Notes under the pieces: model-generated | What the model was told of the DNA's origin: nothing | Seen by the model: the letters and a program-made list of their open reading frames with translations, nothing else | Databases searched by the model: none | Source: Microplitis mediator | Lineage: Eukaryota; Arthropoda; Insecta; Hymenoptera; Braconidae | DNA: 64,000 bases | Direction of reading: 5' to 3' | NCBI RefSeq assembly: GCF_029852145.1 | Contig: NC_079979.1 | Span: 7,666,642 to 7,730,641 of the forward strand | Program-made: the position numbers and the translations under genes | Shown here: piece by piece, positions 10,864 to 21,214 of the stretch | Numbering within the stretch: position 1 is the stretch's first letter | How the letters are laid out: each line of letters begins with the position of its first letter

Positions 10864-10996
10864 CGTTAAACTTTTAGAATAAAATATAAGAAGGTCAACA
10901 GCTGACGCACCTGGGGTCTATCGACACCCTAACGACGTCAACCTGGTTAATTTAAAATTATTCTGTCTAATTAATAGATAAGCCAGAATGTAACAT

Positions 10997-11014
10997 TGGT
11001 GCTGTGACCAGGAT
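10997..11014 (+). promoter_or_regulatory. Primer-binding site
   Basis: TGGTGCTGTGACCAGGAT begins one base after the 5' LTR and starts with TGG, the complement of a tRNA CCA end. The implied tRNA ends ...GCACCA. I do not assign the isoacceptor. Confidence 0.7.
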
Positions 11015-11833
11015 GCTGTTGAGTTTCTTTTATTTTATTTTATTTTAATTTATACAAAGTGTTGCTACGGAAATTTTAATAGAAAGTGAACGCGAGTGTT
11101 TGTTTTGTTTTTGAATTAAAAAGTGTTTAATGTTTTTCTTCGAAAAATTATTATTTTAAATCATCGCGATCACTTATTATAAACGGGAAGAATTTTTAAA
11201 TTATTACTCGTGGAAGTTTATTTTTATTTCAATATTCAAATTGATCTGATTGATATTTTCCGTCGGATCATGATATCAGTCATGAATTTAAGTTTTTGCC
11301 GTCGGGAAACACCCGTGAATATTTTCGTGATTGTTAGTGCTATGCAGTACGCAAACCGTTATAAAACGATACCGAGTTATCTAAGTTTAACTGGACAAAT
11401 GAATTATAAATTTTAACCAAAGTTTGGCATTATTGTTTCCTATTATTAATGTCCATTATTCATTAATGCGGTCTAGTTTGAAAATGATTTCCTTCGGCAT
11501 TCTCAATTGTACAAAAAAAATAATAATCAGAATTTATCAAAGCAATTAGTTCTAATTTAAAATTTTTTTTTGAACTTAATGATTTTCTGTTTCGAGCAGT
11601 TAATTAGTTTTTCAAAACAATTATATTTATATTATAAATTAAGTACAATTAATTTTTAATTCGTACCGAAACGCTCATTCATTGGAGCATTAGGTCTCAA
11701 CTAATTTAATTAGAATTATTAATAACTGTTCACTTATAATTATAATTGCTTGGATAACTTTTGATTATTTTATGAATTACGTTAATAAATGCTGAAATAG
11801 TTAAGAAAGCTTAAACAAATAATTATTTTCAAA
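11015..11833 (+). other. Leader of the plus-strand LTR element
   Basis: AT-rich 5' leader between PBS and the gag ATG. A 68-aa frame at 11210-11416 has no recognisable feature. The packaging signal is expected here by position only. Confidence 0.5.
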
Positions 11834-13627
11834 ATGGATCAACAAAGAGAACCTATGACAGAGGAGGAACTCCTTGAACTGTCAGAAAAACTTAATGAAC
11901 AGTGTAAAATGCACGATGATCGGGAGGCAGATCTTGAGGCCCGGGAACGGCTCCTTAATGACCGATTAAGTGACCTTTCGGAGCGGGACCAAGTTAACAT
12001 TGAAAAGGAATCGAAACTACGCGACCTTGAGGCTGAACTGCGAAAAATAGAAATTTCTTTAGGAGAACGCGAGCTTGACTTAAAGTCACGTGAATTAATA
12101 AATCAGGGTGAACCTAACGAGCTCAAGGCTGAGTTTGAACGTCGGTTGAAAGAATTAAAAGAGCGCGAAGCAGAATCGAGTCAGCTTCTGGAGCAGGCTA
12201 AAATTATGCAAACGGAGCGATTAAACAGACGCGAGGTTACGTTAGCCAATCGGGAGCGTGAGTTGACGGAGACTCAAGAAAAACTGGATCAACGAGAACG
12301 TGATCTGGCTGAGCGAGAAAACGCGGTAGCTGCTCACGAAAAAGAGTTGCGAAACGACTCGAAATTACTACAAGGTTGGGCTTCGGAGCTTAAGGAAATG
12401 AAAACAGCCGCCGTGACTAAGACACCAAGCGTTATTCAAGAACTAAAGGAGGAAATGTCGCGATTAAGAAACAGCAGGTCGAATGAGCTCACCTGTAACG
12501 CGAACATCACAATCAAGGACGCGTTGACCTACGTGCCTACCTTTGACGGTACTAGCGCCGCGGTTTCGGATTTTATAAGATCATGTAATCGAGCCTGTTC
12601 CATGTTGGCGCCGAGCGCCGAATTTATGTTTTTGACACTTGTTCGGCAAAAATTTAAAGGCGACGCTCGAATCGCCGTAGAAAATATGGAATACAGTAAT
12701 ATGAAGGAGTTCGAAAATCTTCTTCGCACTGTCTTTGACCGTCACCGCTCTGCGAATCAATGCAAGGCCGAGCTAGAAAATATCATCATGCGACCCAAAG
12801 AAAACATGGTTTCTTATGTAAACCGAGCTCGTACGATTTATCGCGATATCCTTCACGCGGAAACAACCGAAAGGGGTACGCTTCTTGAAGCGGAAAATCT
12901 AAAAATTGAGAAAGACGCGATTTCGGCATTCCTCAATGGTATTCCACCTCTACTGCAGGTCCAATGTTTGTTGAAACCACACGATACGTTGGAGCAAACA
13001 TACGCGTCGTCGATAGCCGCGTTTAAAAATCACGAAGACAACGCAAAGCGCTTTCAAATACTGGACGAGGTTTCTGTAGCTTATATACAGAGTAATCAAC
13101 CTGATAGGTCTAAGCTACCTAGGCAAGAGCGCCAAGCGGATAGAAATAAAGAGCTACGCTGTAATTTTTGTAATAAACGCGGTCATTTCGAAAGGGATTG
13201 CTTGCAGAAGAAGGTAGCAGGTAACGAAAATAATAATAAATTTAATAACAATAATAAATACAATAACGTTGATCGGAGAAACCAGAATGACGGTAATAAA
13301 AACCAACCTCGCGGTAACGATAGAAAACCCGAGAAAAATCGGGAGGAGTGCCCGTGTTGCGGTAAAGTAAATCACAGTTTGGCGAACTGTTTTAAATTTG
13401 CAACGCTTGTACAAACGCGTTATGGGCCGTCGGGAAACTTTGAACTCCCGGGGAAGAACGACGACGGGTCTCATGGGAGTCCGAAACAAGTTCAAAGCCC
13501 GGCAGACAGTTGTAATAAATATCCGGATCTTATTAACGAACGTTTCATAAGTCCCAAATCGTCTGGGATAAATAATTTTGCATTTGATAAACCGGTACGA
13601 AAATTTATTTCGTTACCGGAAAATTAG
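11834..13627 (+). CDS. Gag polyprotein, 597 aa
   Basis: Structural protein that would form the retrotransposon particle. Residues about 1-215 form a long charged coiled coil with repeated LxxRExxL-type heptads. Residues about 230-345 look like a Ty3/gypsy capsid domain (opening PTFDGTSAAVSDFI, with an FEN/FDRH segment further on). Two zinc knuckles follow: CNFCNKRGHFERDC near residue 442 (a perfect CX2CX4HX4C) and CPCCGKVNHSLANC near 505. A basic, Asn-rich linker separates them. The frame is intact with no stop, longer than many gypsy Gags because of the coiled coil. The end reads GAA AAT TAG, and the next ORF is open in the -1 frame. The ATG at 11834 is chosen as the first in frame; it starts MDQQREPM. 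Confidence 0.88.
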   Translation: MDQQREPMTEEELLELSEKLNEQCKMHDDREADLEARERLLNDRLSDLSERDQVNIEKESKLRDLEAELRKIEISLGERELDLKSRELINQGEPNELKAEFERRLKELKEREAESSQLLEQAKIMQTERLNRREVTLANRERELTETQEKLDQRERDLAERENAVAAHEKELRNDSKLLQGWASELKEMKTAAVTKTPSVIQELKEEMSRLRNSRSNELTCNANITIKDALTYVPTFDGTSAAVSDFIRSCNRACSMLAPSAEFMFLTLVRQKFKGDARIAVENMEYSNMKEFENLLRTVFDRHRSANQCKAELENIIMRPKENMVSYVNRARTIYRDILHAETTERGTLLEAENLKIEKDAISAFLNGIPPLLQVQCLLKPHDTLEQTYASSIAAFKNHEDNAKRFQILDEVSVAYIQSNQPDRSKLPRQERQADRNKELRCNFCNKRGHFERDCLQKKVAGNENNNKFNNNNKYNNVDRRNQNDGNKNQPRGNDRKPEKNREECPCCGKVNHSLANCFKFATLVQTRYGPSGNFELPGKNDDGSHGSPKQVQSPADSCNKYPDLINERFISPKSSGINNFAFDKPVRKFISLPEN

Positions 13628-13803
13628 AGACTCCCGTAGGAAATTTTGACGGGGGCCGACGGGAGTTCTTACATCAATCGAGTAATCCCGTCAATTTTAA
13701 AAGAATAATTAAGACTGCGCGCAGAAGGACAGTCTTAAATGTAAACAATGTTGAGCATGGAAGCGAACCATTTAAATTCAATTTCAATAAAATATCGGAA
13801 CCA

Positions 13804-15285
13804 ATGATAAAAATTTGTTCAATAAGTACCATTGGAGTACAGAACATTACAGATAGTACACTGGAAATAGAGCAGCACGCGTCATTTAAGGAGCTACCTA
13901 GACCTAGTATCTCAGGAGCTCATTGTAATCGGTTTACTCAAAATGAATTGAGTACCGAATTGTTCAATGATTGTGTCGACGAGCATGTAGTTCTCGCGAC
14001 AACGGAAAATCATACGTCGCCGATCCAATTCAATGAGGAAGTTGAGATCGAGCGAAAATTAGAAAATAAACGCGTCGAAACTGTAGATTTGTTGCCAGTT
14101 AATAATAAGCTGCTCTATTCACCAGGTGGTCATATAGAAGAAAATAATATTAAATCATTGGTCTCGAAACATGATTCACCGCTGTGGATTGTTTCGGAGG
14201 TAAACAGTTCACAACAAAAGAAAGTACAGAAATTTGAGAGTTTCAATAAGTACTTAAATGGATTTGTAACGCTTGCATGCTCCAACATTATAAAATATAT
14301 GTATTTTATCGTATTGCTTTTTCAATACATGTATGATCTATTAACTTCGTCGAAGAAAGGCTTACGATTTTGTTTTACTATATTAAACTTTGAAAAGTAT
14401 AGCTTTAAGAATAAAATTAAAGTACCTCCGGATAAAAATAGTTTTTTGAAGAATAATATTGATTATGTTAATGAAATTTATCAGAACTATGGCTTTATTG
14501 TGGACCGCAAACGTTTAGATTCTATTGATTTATTTTTGATATCTCTAGCTATTAAGAAAATGAAAGATAATTTAACATTTAATTTTAAATTATGGGATTT
14601 TGAGATTATAATATCTCGATTTAGAAAAGGGATAGAACTTTTGAGAACTGATCCAATCTGGTTAGTGAGATGTACAACATCGGAGTGGCCTGTGGATAAT
14701 ACGACAAATCGTCAATTGGGTGCTGTAGCAGTCCAACGGAACAGTACCGTGAAAATATTCGGCAACGAAATTTTCAGTCCTGCAGATGGTTTTGGGGCAG
14801 CTAAATGTTTCATGTGTATAAAAGTAAAATTTATACACATTGAGACAAACATAATTTTCAATAAAATCGACGTCCACTGTTTATCAACAACAGTAGGGTG
14901 GTCTACTTATACTACGAGCAACGAAGTTAAGCACGAGGACAAGCTGGGATGCAATTCAGATGACCTACCAGATTTTGGGTTCATCATCCTAGGATTCGTT
15001 ATTGTCGGATGCCTGAGTACAAGCATTACTTATCCAGCCGCACAGTGTGCCTTGTTTGCAGTTACTGTCGTCGTAGTAGTGTATGCAATTACACATAAAT
15101 TAAAATATTATCAGCCAACATCAGCAGCCGAAAAGTTCCGGAAAACAACTACAGAACCAGTACAAGTTATCCAAGGACTTGCAGCAGTTAAAAGTTCGAA
15201 TTCAAATTCCATCAACCAAAACCAGATTGGACCAGTCTCACTAGAACTATCAATAGGCAGAAGCCTAAGAGTAAAAACACAATAG
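13804..15285 (+). CDS. Second ORF in the -1 frame, pol remnant or novel protein
   Basis: 493 aa from the first ATG, but the frame stays open upstream to about 13600, overlapping the end of gag, so it can be entered by -1 frameshifting. No protease or YxDD motif is present. Residues about 115-150 (SPGGHIEENN ... DSPLWIVSE) resemble by eye the segment that opens gypsy reverse transcriptases. Downstream come a hydrophobic helix (YMYFIVLLFQYMYDLL), a region of mixed character, and two strong membrane segments (FGFIILGFVIVGCL and CALFAVTVVVVVYAI). The C-terminal membrane part resembles the anchor region of an envelope-like protein only in general type. It may be a pol/env relic fused by deletion, yet it has stayed open, which argues for use or for youth. 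Confidence 0.55.
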   Translation: MIKICSISTIGVQNITDSTLEIEQHASFKELPRPSISGAHCNRFTQNELSTELFNDCVDEHVVLATTENHTSPIQFNEEVEIERKLENKRVETVDLLPVNNKLLYSPGGHIEENNIKSLVSKHDSPLWIVSEVNSSQQKKVQKFESFNKYLNGFVTLACSNIIKYMYFIVLLFQYMYDLLTSSKKGLRFCFTILNFEKYSFKNKIKVPPDKNSFLKNNIDYVNEIYQNYGFIVDRKRLDSIDLFLISLAIKKMKDNLTFNFKLWDFEIIISRFRKGIELLRTDPIWLVRCTTSEWPVDNTTNRQLGAVAVQRNSTVKIFGNEIFSPADGFGAAKCFMCIKVKFIHIETNIIFNKIDVHCLSTTVGWSTYTTSNEVKHEDKLGCNSDDLPDFGFIILGFVIVGCLSTSITYPAAQCALFAVTVVVVVYAITHKLKYYQPTSAAEKFRKTTTEPVQVIQGLAAVKSSNSNSINQNQIGPVSLELSIGRSLRVKTQ

Positions 15286-15960
15286 AGATTTAAGAAGATT
15301 GTGCCTATTTCATCTAAAACATTTTAGAAATTTAAGGAAATTGTCTTGCGGACAAAATTTTAATCTTTAAGGACTTTAATACCTGTTATTAACAGGAAAA
15401 TTTATATTTGTCAATAATTATACGTAGAATATTAGTACCAGATAACTAAATGATGGTTACGAACATGAATTTAGGTTTAATTACTTTGTTTATTATAAAT
15501 GCAGATGAATATTGAAGTTGCTAACTGACTTAAGTCGGGAGGTAGCTACCTCATTTTTCATTATGAATTTCGACTTAAGCAGTTACTGCTTAAGTAATTT
15601 ATAAATTACCGCAAAGCGGAAGCATATCTGTACGAATTATATTTAGACTTAATCATTTCAATGCCAAACGACCGAGTCGGGGGGTAATTAAATTATTAGA
15701 TACTAACGTTTAGTTTCATATTATTAAGTTTATGTAACATTATAAACGTTGTGTCTCAGGTATAGATTTAAATTCAATAGCCTAGAACTTTTCTTTACAG
15801 TATTCAAAATTGATTTTAACTTTTGGTTTATATAGAGTCATTTACACATTCAGCTTTGGTTTATATAGAGTCAGTCTCATAATCAATTTAAATTTATATC
15901 GAGCCACTTTATTTATAATAGAAGTCGCACCGATTTTATTAAAGCGCCGCGACTTACTTA
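15286..15960 (+). other. 3' non-coding region with duplicated PPT-like blocks
   Basis: The word acttaagtcgggaggt occurs at about 15528 and again at the true PPT (15957), and gtcgggggg at about 15676. Two tandem copies of tttggtttatatagagtca lie near 15820-15880. Confidence 0.55.
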
Positions 15961-15970
15961 AGTCGGGAGG
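15961..15970 (+). promoter_or_regulatory. Polypurine tract
   Basis: agtcgggagg directly precedes the 3' LTR. It is short and interrupted by a pyrimidine, but its position is exact. Confidence 0.65.
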
Positions 15971-17263
15971 TGTTACGTTCTGGCTCTAATTAAATTTAAA
16001 TAAAAATTTTGGAAAATTTTTTTTTGAAGTCTCGAATTATTTATTCGCCACGGTGGGCGAATAAACGGTTCGACACTTCTTAGAATTACAAATAAATAAT
16101 AAATTAATAAATCGTTACTTTGTTGGCGATATTATTTTATTCATCACCAACAATGTAACGGAAATCTCTTGCGATAAGAGAGTCGCCGTGGCTCGCGGAT
16201 AGTCTAAACAGATGACGATGCATGAGACCCGGGCCACGACGATTCTCTCATAGGAAACCTGAGATGCAACGTTAACACTTTGATGAATGTATTGAGTCGA
16301 AGAGCAGCTGGATCAGGCAGTTGATCGCGAGATCTCAAAGAGCACGAAACTCTGTACAATTAACTGACTGATTCACCTGTCTCCATCGGTTTTAAGGAAT
16401 AAAACCTAAATTTAAACCTTTACATAAATCTTTTATCTAAGAACCTTAAAGGGGCGAGCGCTTACTAGCTGTTCCACCCTTCCTTGCTCAGAGCGCTAAA
16501 CAGCAGTTCGGGCTCCTTCATTACCTATCATAAATACCTTTATGCCTCGAGGCCGACGAAGCAGGAGATCAGGACGTGCCGTACAGCTCGGTCGCGTACT
16601 TCAAGTCGTTATCGCGGACCTTACACAAGGTCGACCGAGAATAAGATCTGAAGAAGTCCTTATTGAGCCGGTAACGTTAGTAATACCGCGAGTGGTTGCC
16701 AACGATTCGGTTGAGCCTCTGAGCTCGTGTGTTGTTGAGCCTCTGAGCTCATGTGTTGTCGAGCCGTCGAGCTCATGTGTTGAATCATCAGGTTCTGGTG
16801 ATCTGATCAACCAGTTACAATCACTTGTCCTCGCGGAGGAGTTGAATCCCCAGAGCTCAGTCCGTTCAACCTCAGACGAGCCACCAAAGGAAAACCCGGC
16901 CTTCTGGACCAGCATCAGCGACAATTGGCAGCTGATTCCAGTGGACGTTCCATCTGTCCATCCACCCAGCGGAAGCATCCCATTCCACGACCCTCGTTAC
17001 GGGTATTATTCAGAGGCCTATTTCAAGGCCACCGGCAGGGACGAGTACGCACCAGCGGAAGAGAAGAAACTACGAAAGAAAGGGATTATTTGGGCCGACT
17101 TATGGGGCCCATAATCTCCACCATGGTAAGTCGTTAAACTTTTAGAATAAAATATAAGAAGGTCAACAGCTGACGCACCTGGGGTCTATCGACACCCTAA
17201 CGACGTCAACCTGGTTAATTTAAAATTATTCTGTCTAATTAATAGATAAGCCAGAATGTAACA
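15971..17263 (+). repeat. 3' LTR (1293 bp)
   Basis: Same length and, as far as read, the same sequence as the 5' LTR at a constant offset of 6268. It is followed by the agac target duplication. Confidence 0.92.
16542..17114 (+). CDS. ORF inside the 3' LTR, 190 aa, identical copy
   Basis: Same protein as the ORF at 10274-10846. In this copy the ORF lies downstream of the whole internal region, so it could also be read from a spliced transcript of the element. Function unknown. Confidence 0.4.
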   Translation: MPRGRRSRRSGRAVQLGRVLQVVIADLTQGRPRIRSEEVLIEPVTLVIPRVVANDSVEPLSSCVVEPLSSCVVEPSSSCVESSGSGDLINQLQSLVLAEELNPQSSVRSTSDEPPKENPAFWTSISDNWQLIPVDVPSVHPPSGSIPFHDPRYGYYSEAYFKATGRDEYAPAEEKKLRKKGIIWADLWGP

Positions 17264-17267
17264 AGAC

Positions 17268-17847
17268 GATAAACACAAAGTACATTTATGTATGTAACTG
17301 CGTTTCAAAGTTGTTCGAATATAGGTATAGTTATACATATGTAGTAAAGTCACAAACGCTCACCTTATGTACGTACGCTCGTTAGTTAAGCAGTCGTAAA
17401 TCTACTGCCACAAGTAATGCGTGCAGTATTAAATTATATCTTGTACAACTAGTATACTTCACTATAATATAAGTATAAAACCAACGAATGGTATTCTGTT
17501 TTTTATTAGTCCAAGCCTGATCCTTTTCCTCATCAAAAGTTCATCAAATAAAATTATGTAGATGATTGGTAAAAAGTCATCTAATGCAACAAAAAAGCTA
17601 AACTAAGGTAATTAGGCGTAAATTCAAGGCTCAGTGAGTAAGTATTGAAATTAAAGAAAGCCATCTTCTTAAAAAAACAAAAAGTATGTGAAGATTGAAC
17701 CAATCTCAGAAATTATGAAAGAAATAATCGATATTTCTTTGTTTCATTAAAAATTCTTTGATCTTTTATAAATCCTTCAATGGCTATTAGTTATATATTA
17801 AAAACTATTTGAATTAATTAAAAAATAGTTCAATTTAAATATTGTAC
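17268..17847. other. Flanking DNA, likely intron or downstream part of a MULE remnant
   Basis: No ORF or repeat ends. It lies 3' (minus strand) of the MULE-like exon's donor site. No further transposase exon could be recognised here. Confidence 0.4.
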
Positions 17848-19154
17848 CTCATATACTGCATCAATTTGGATTTCATTACAATCTCCTATCAGTTTTATTA
17901 ATTTATTGGTAGAAAGCATTATGGCTAATGATCCATCTTCTGCTTCAATTTGTCCACGATAAATACATGACGTTTTGAAATATTTTCGAATAGTAGGGTT
18001 GTACAATTTAGCGGGTTAAGCCGGCTAGAAGAGTTAGCTATGTTAATTAGCTAACTAACCGATCAGCTTGGCTAATTTAACCGGTTAGCTGAATTGGCTT
18101 AGCTAATTAGCTGGCCGCTTAACCGGTTAATTTAGCTTAGCTCCGCTAATCAGCTAACGGCTAACCGGCTAATTTTTTTTTAAGCTATTTAATGATTTTT
18201 TCTTAACAGACAGGTTCAACAAGTAATATTCATGTTTTTTTTTTAACAAATAAAACGTCAATAAAACAATTTATTAGTTTAATTGATATTTTACAATTTT
18301 TTATTTATAAAAATGGCTTTAAAATTGATTGCAAAATTTTTTTTCTGTGATATCTCTATTTTCGTAGAGAAAAATAAATAAATTTGTGTTTTCGGGAAGC
18401 AAGCAGTTCCTTTTAGAACTTATAATATTTCCGACTGTGGAAAAAAACCTTTTCAGAGGGTGTGCTTGATACTGGAACAGCTAAAAATCTTCTCGACAGT
18501 CTAGCCAGTAGAAGAAACTTATGGCGCTTCGATTGCCACCAATGAAGGCGATTATCATGATAAGGAATATTTTACTCCATTTTGAAGCTATTGATTTCTC
18601 TTTTATATACATCATTCTGGTGATTTGAATTATTTCTTTCAAAGCTTACCATTCTCTCAAGACTTTGAAATATGGCTACTTTTTAAAGATTATAGCTGAC
18701 GGAAATTTTGAAGAGACATCAGTAGTTGCCAATTAAAACAAAGGAGAAAAGGACTTGGATTATCTTTTCAATTGTGAGGTAGCCATGTTTTGTTAAAAAA
18801 AAAACATTCATATTATTTTTGAACCTGTCTGTTAATAAAAAATCATTAAATAGCTTAAAAAAAAAAAGCCGGTTAGCCGTTAGCTAAATAGCTGAGCTAG
18901 GCTAGATTAATCGGTTAAACCGCCAGCTAATTAGCTAAGCTGATTTAGTTAACCGATAAAACTAGCCAAGCTGATCGGTTAGTTAGCTAATTTACTTAGC
19001 TAACTTTCTTAGCCGGCTTAATCGGCTAAATTGTACAGCCCTATCGAATAATATCTTTTGGTCCGTGAAAATATCCCTAACTTTTGGCAAAGCTTCTCTC
19101 GTACGGGACACGCGAGTTTTCATTGCACCACGTCGTACTTCAGATTGTTCAGAA
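17848..19154 (-). pseudogene. MULE-like transposase exon split by a fold-back insertion
   Basis: On the minus strand, 19154-19044 and 17993-17848 form one open exon when the insertion at 17994-19043 and one TA copy are left out. The frame then runs without a stop for about 86 codons, through IYRGQIEAEDGSLAIM and IQIDAVYE. This matches, by eye, the region of insect MULE-type transposases that leads into the first catalytic Asp (the D of IDAVYE). The exon is bounded by an acceptor (TTTTAG, plus 19155-19160) and a donor (GAG/GTACAA, plus 17841-17848). Other exons are not found, so this is a remnant. A second palindrome (19161-21036) begins exactly at the acceptor. Confidence 0.6.
17994..19043. 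mobile_element. Fold-back element P1, 1050 bp, TA target site
   Basis: The ends are TAGGGttgtacaatttagc and gctaaattgtacagCCCTA. Arms of about 260 bp are filled with permutations of gctaaccggttagc. A 530-bp spacer separates them. The inner arm ends (agacaggttcaac and gaacctgtctgtt) also pair. TA is duplicated at both borders. No transposase is present. Confidence 0.85.
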
Positions 19155-19160
19155 CTAAAA

Positions 19161-21036
19161 TACACTAATGGAAAAAATTAAAGGATCAAAAAAAAATTCT
19201 AAATTTTTAGGCGATTTTCAACAGGCTCTAACTTTGAGAAAAATGGTCGTACAAGAAAAAAAAAATGGAAATTGTAGCTCCAAGTATCTACTTTTTGGAT
19301 TAGAACTTAAAAATTTTTTAGCGTCAGCAGTTTTTGAGTAATCTTAGAAAAACCAACGACAAAAAAATTTTCAAATTTTTTTAATTTTTTTTTTTTGGTC
19401 TCCGGGCGTGGAAAAAATTATTTTTGCTTAACCACTATAAGGGTCGGATACCTTCATTATTCAGCTTTAATTTCTTTTTTTATGAACCTTGATACGTCCA
19501 CTTCTCGCCGAGATATCGGTCTTCAAATGGAAAAGGATCCTTTTGTCTTTGATTATAGATATCTCAGAAACCAATGATCGCACAGAAAGTGAATGGTGGG
19601 TTTTAAAAACTTGAATAAATTCCCTTCAACGATTAGTCATTGCTTTTTCGAAAAAAAAATTTTTTCCTATCGTCACATGAATTTAAAAATGCAACCAAAA
19701 AAGGGCTTTTTGTGGTTTTTTGGAAAATCAAACGCTGAAACGGAAATACTGCGGAAATCGATAATGTTGACTGTGCATTTTATAGTTCGATATGTCCACA
19801 AAAACCCTGCAGAGAGCCAGATTAATCCAACCAGCCGTTTTTTTGTTTCACGCGATCAAATTTTTAAAAAAATTAAAGGATCACGTTTTTTGCTCTGAAA
19901 AGCTCATAATCTTTAACAAGATGAATACAAACATTTTTTTGGAGCTTGGTCCACAATTTTATTGCAGACAGTGCTTAAATTTCCAAAAAAGAAAAAACTT
20001 ATTTTTTTAAACAAAATTTTCAAAAACAAATTTTTTCAAAAAAATTTTTTTTTGGAATAACTTTAGAAAATTTACAAAACCAACACCCAATAATTTTTAA
20101 CACGTTTACGTCGCTGCATTCCGTGATTTTACTGATCTCTCAGTCATTAAATTCAAAAAAAATTTTGTTTTTTGAAATTTTCGTTTCGAAAAAAATGTTT
20201 TTTCTTTTTTGGAAATTTAAGCACTGTCTGCAATAAAATTGTGGACAAAGCTCCAAAAAAATGTTTGTATTCATCTTGTTAAAGATTATGAGCTTTTCAG
20301 AGCAAAAAACGTGATCCTTTAATTTTTTTAAAAATTTGATCGCGTGAAACAAAAAAACGGCTGGTTGGATTAATCTGGCTCTCTGCAGGGTTTTTGTGGA
20401 CATATCGAACTATAAAATGCACAGTCAACATTATCGATTTCCGCAGTATTTCCGTTTCAGCGTTTGATTTTCCAAAAAACCACAAAAAGCCCTTTTTTGG
20501 TTGCATTTTTAAATTCATGTGACGATAGGAAAAAATTTTTTTTTCGAAAAAGCAATGACTAATCGTTGAAGGGAATTTATTCAAGTTTTTAAAACCCACC
20601 ATTCACTTTCTGTGCGATCATTGGTTTCTGAGATATCGATAATCAAAGACAAAAGGATCCTTTTCCATTTGAAGACCGATATCTCGGCGAGAAGTGGACG
20701 TATCAAGGTTCATAAAAAAAGAAATTAAAGCTGAATAATGAAGGTATCCGACCCTTATAGTGGTTAAGCAAAAATAATTTTTTCCACGCCCGGAGACCAA
20801 AAAAAAAAAATTAAAAAAATTTGAAAATTTTTTTGTCGTTGGTTTTTCTAAGATTACTCAAAAACTGCTGACGCTAAAAAATTTTTAAGTTCTAATCCAA
20901 AAAGTAGATACTTGGAGCTACAATTTCCATTTTTTTTTTTTCTTGTACGACCATTTTTCTCAAAGTTAGAGCCTGTTGAAAATCGCCTAAAAATTTAGAA
21001 TTTTTTTTTGATCCTTTAATTTTTTCCATTAGTGTA
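19161..21036. mobile_element. Fold-back element P2, 1876 bp near-perfect palindrome
   Basis: The left end tacactaatggaaaaaatta mirrors the right end taattttttccattagtgta. Arms of about 840 bp are nearly identical: the same 101-aa and 60-aa frames appear on both strands as mirror images, and only a few bases differ near 19945/20250. The central spacer is about 197 bp. The borders carry TA. The end CACTAATGG..AAATTAAAGGATC resembles Tc1/mariner-type termini, and a related end sits at 40019. The predicted small proteins are shadows. Confidence 0.88.
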
Positions 21037-21214
21037 TATACATTAATTGATATTCCGCTAAAATAAAATGATTATATAGTTATTGAGAATAGATACAAAC
21101 TGAAGAACATTCAGGAATTTTTTAATATTTGTTAGGAATGAACTTTTGAAGTAATTAACTTATTCAGCTTATTTTTACCAGGTACGGAATGAATACATCA
21201 TGCTGATTGTATAT
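21037..21214. other. Short AT-rich spacer between palindromes
   Basis: No ORF or repeat. On the minus strand it lies upstream of the MULE-like exon acceptor. Confidence 0.4.

Larger units (their letters stand above)
9703..10995 (+). repeat. 5' LTR (1293 bp)
   Basis: It begins TGTTACGTTCTGG and ends CCAGAATGTAACA, so the terminal inverted repeats are TGTTAC/GTAACA. It contains an ORF (10274-10846), a splice-donor-like GTAAGT at 10858, and an aataaaatataag poly(A) signal near 10878. Nothing looks like a strong TATA box. A hairpin-forming pair (gcgataagagagtcg and cgacgattctctca) lies near 9905-9990. Confidence 0.92.
9703..17263 (+). mobile_element. Complete young LTR retrotransposon lacking pol
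   Basis: Two 1293-bp LTRs (9703-10995 and 15971-17263) appear identical along all the sequence I compared, including their 190-aa ORFs. The element is flanked by agac at 9699-9702 and 17264-17267, a 4-bp TSD as in Ty3/gypsy. Order inside: PBS, 820-bp leader, gag, a second ORF in the -1 frame, 3' non-coding region, and a purine-rich PPT. The internal region is 4975 bp, about 2-3 kb shorter than an autonomous gypsy-type element, and no protease DTG, RT YxDD, RNase H or integrase can be read. It is therefore non-autonomous but structurally perfect, and LTR identity implies very recent insertion. Confidence 0.9.

Noticed and set aside
19395..20800. Mirror-image 60-, 72- and 101-aa ORFs
   Set aside because: Identical on both strands because of the palindrome P2; AT-rich, no domain.
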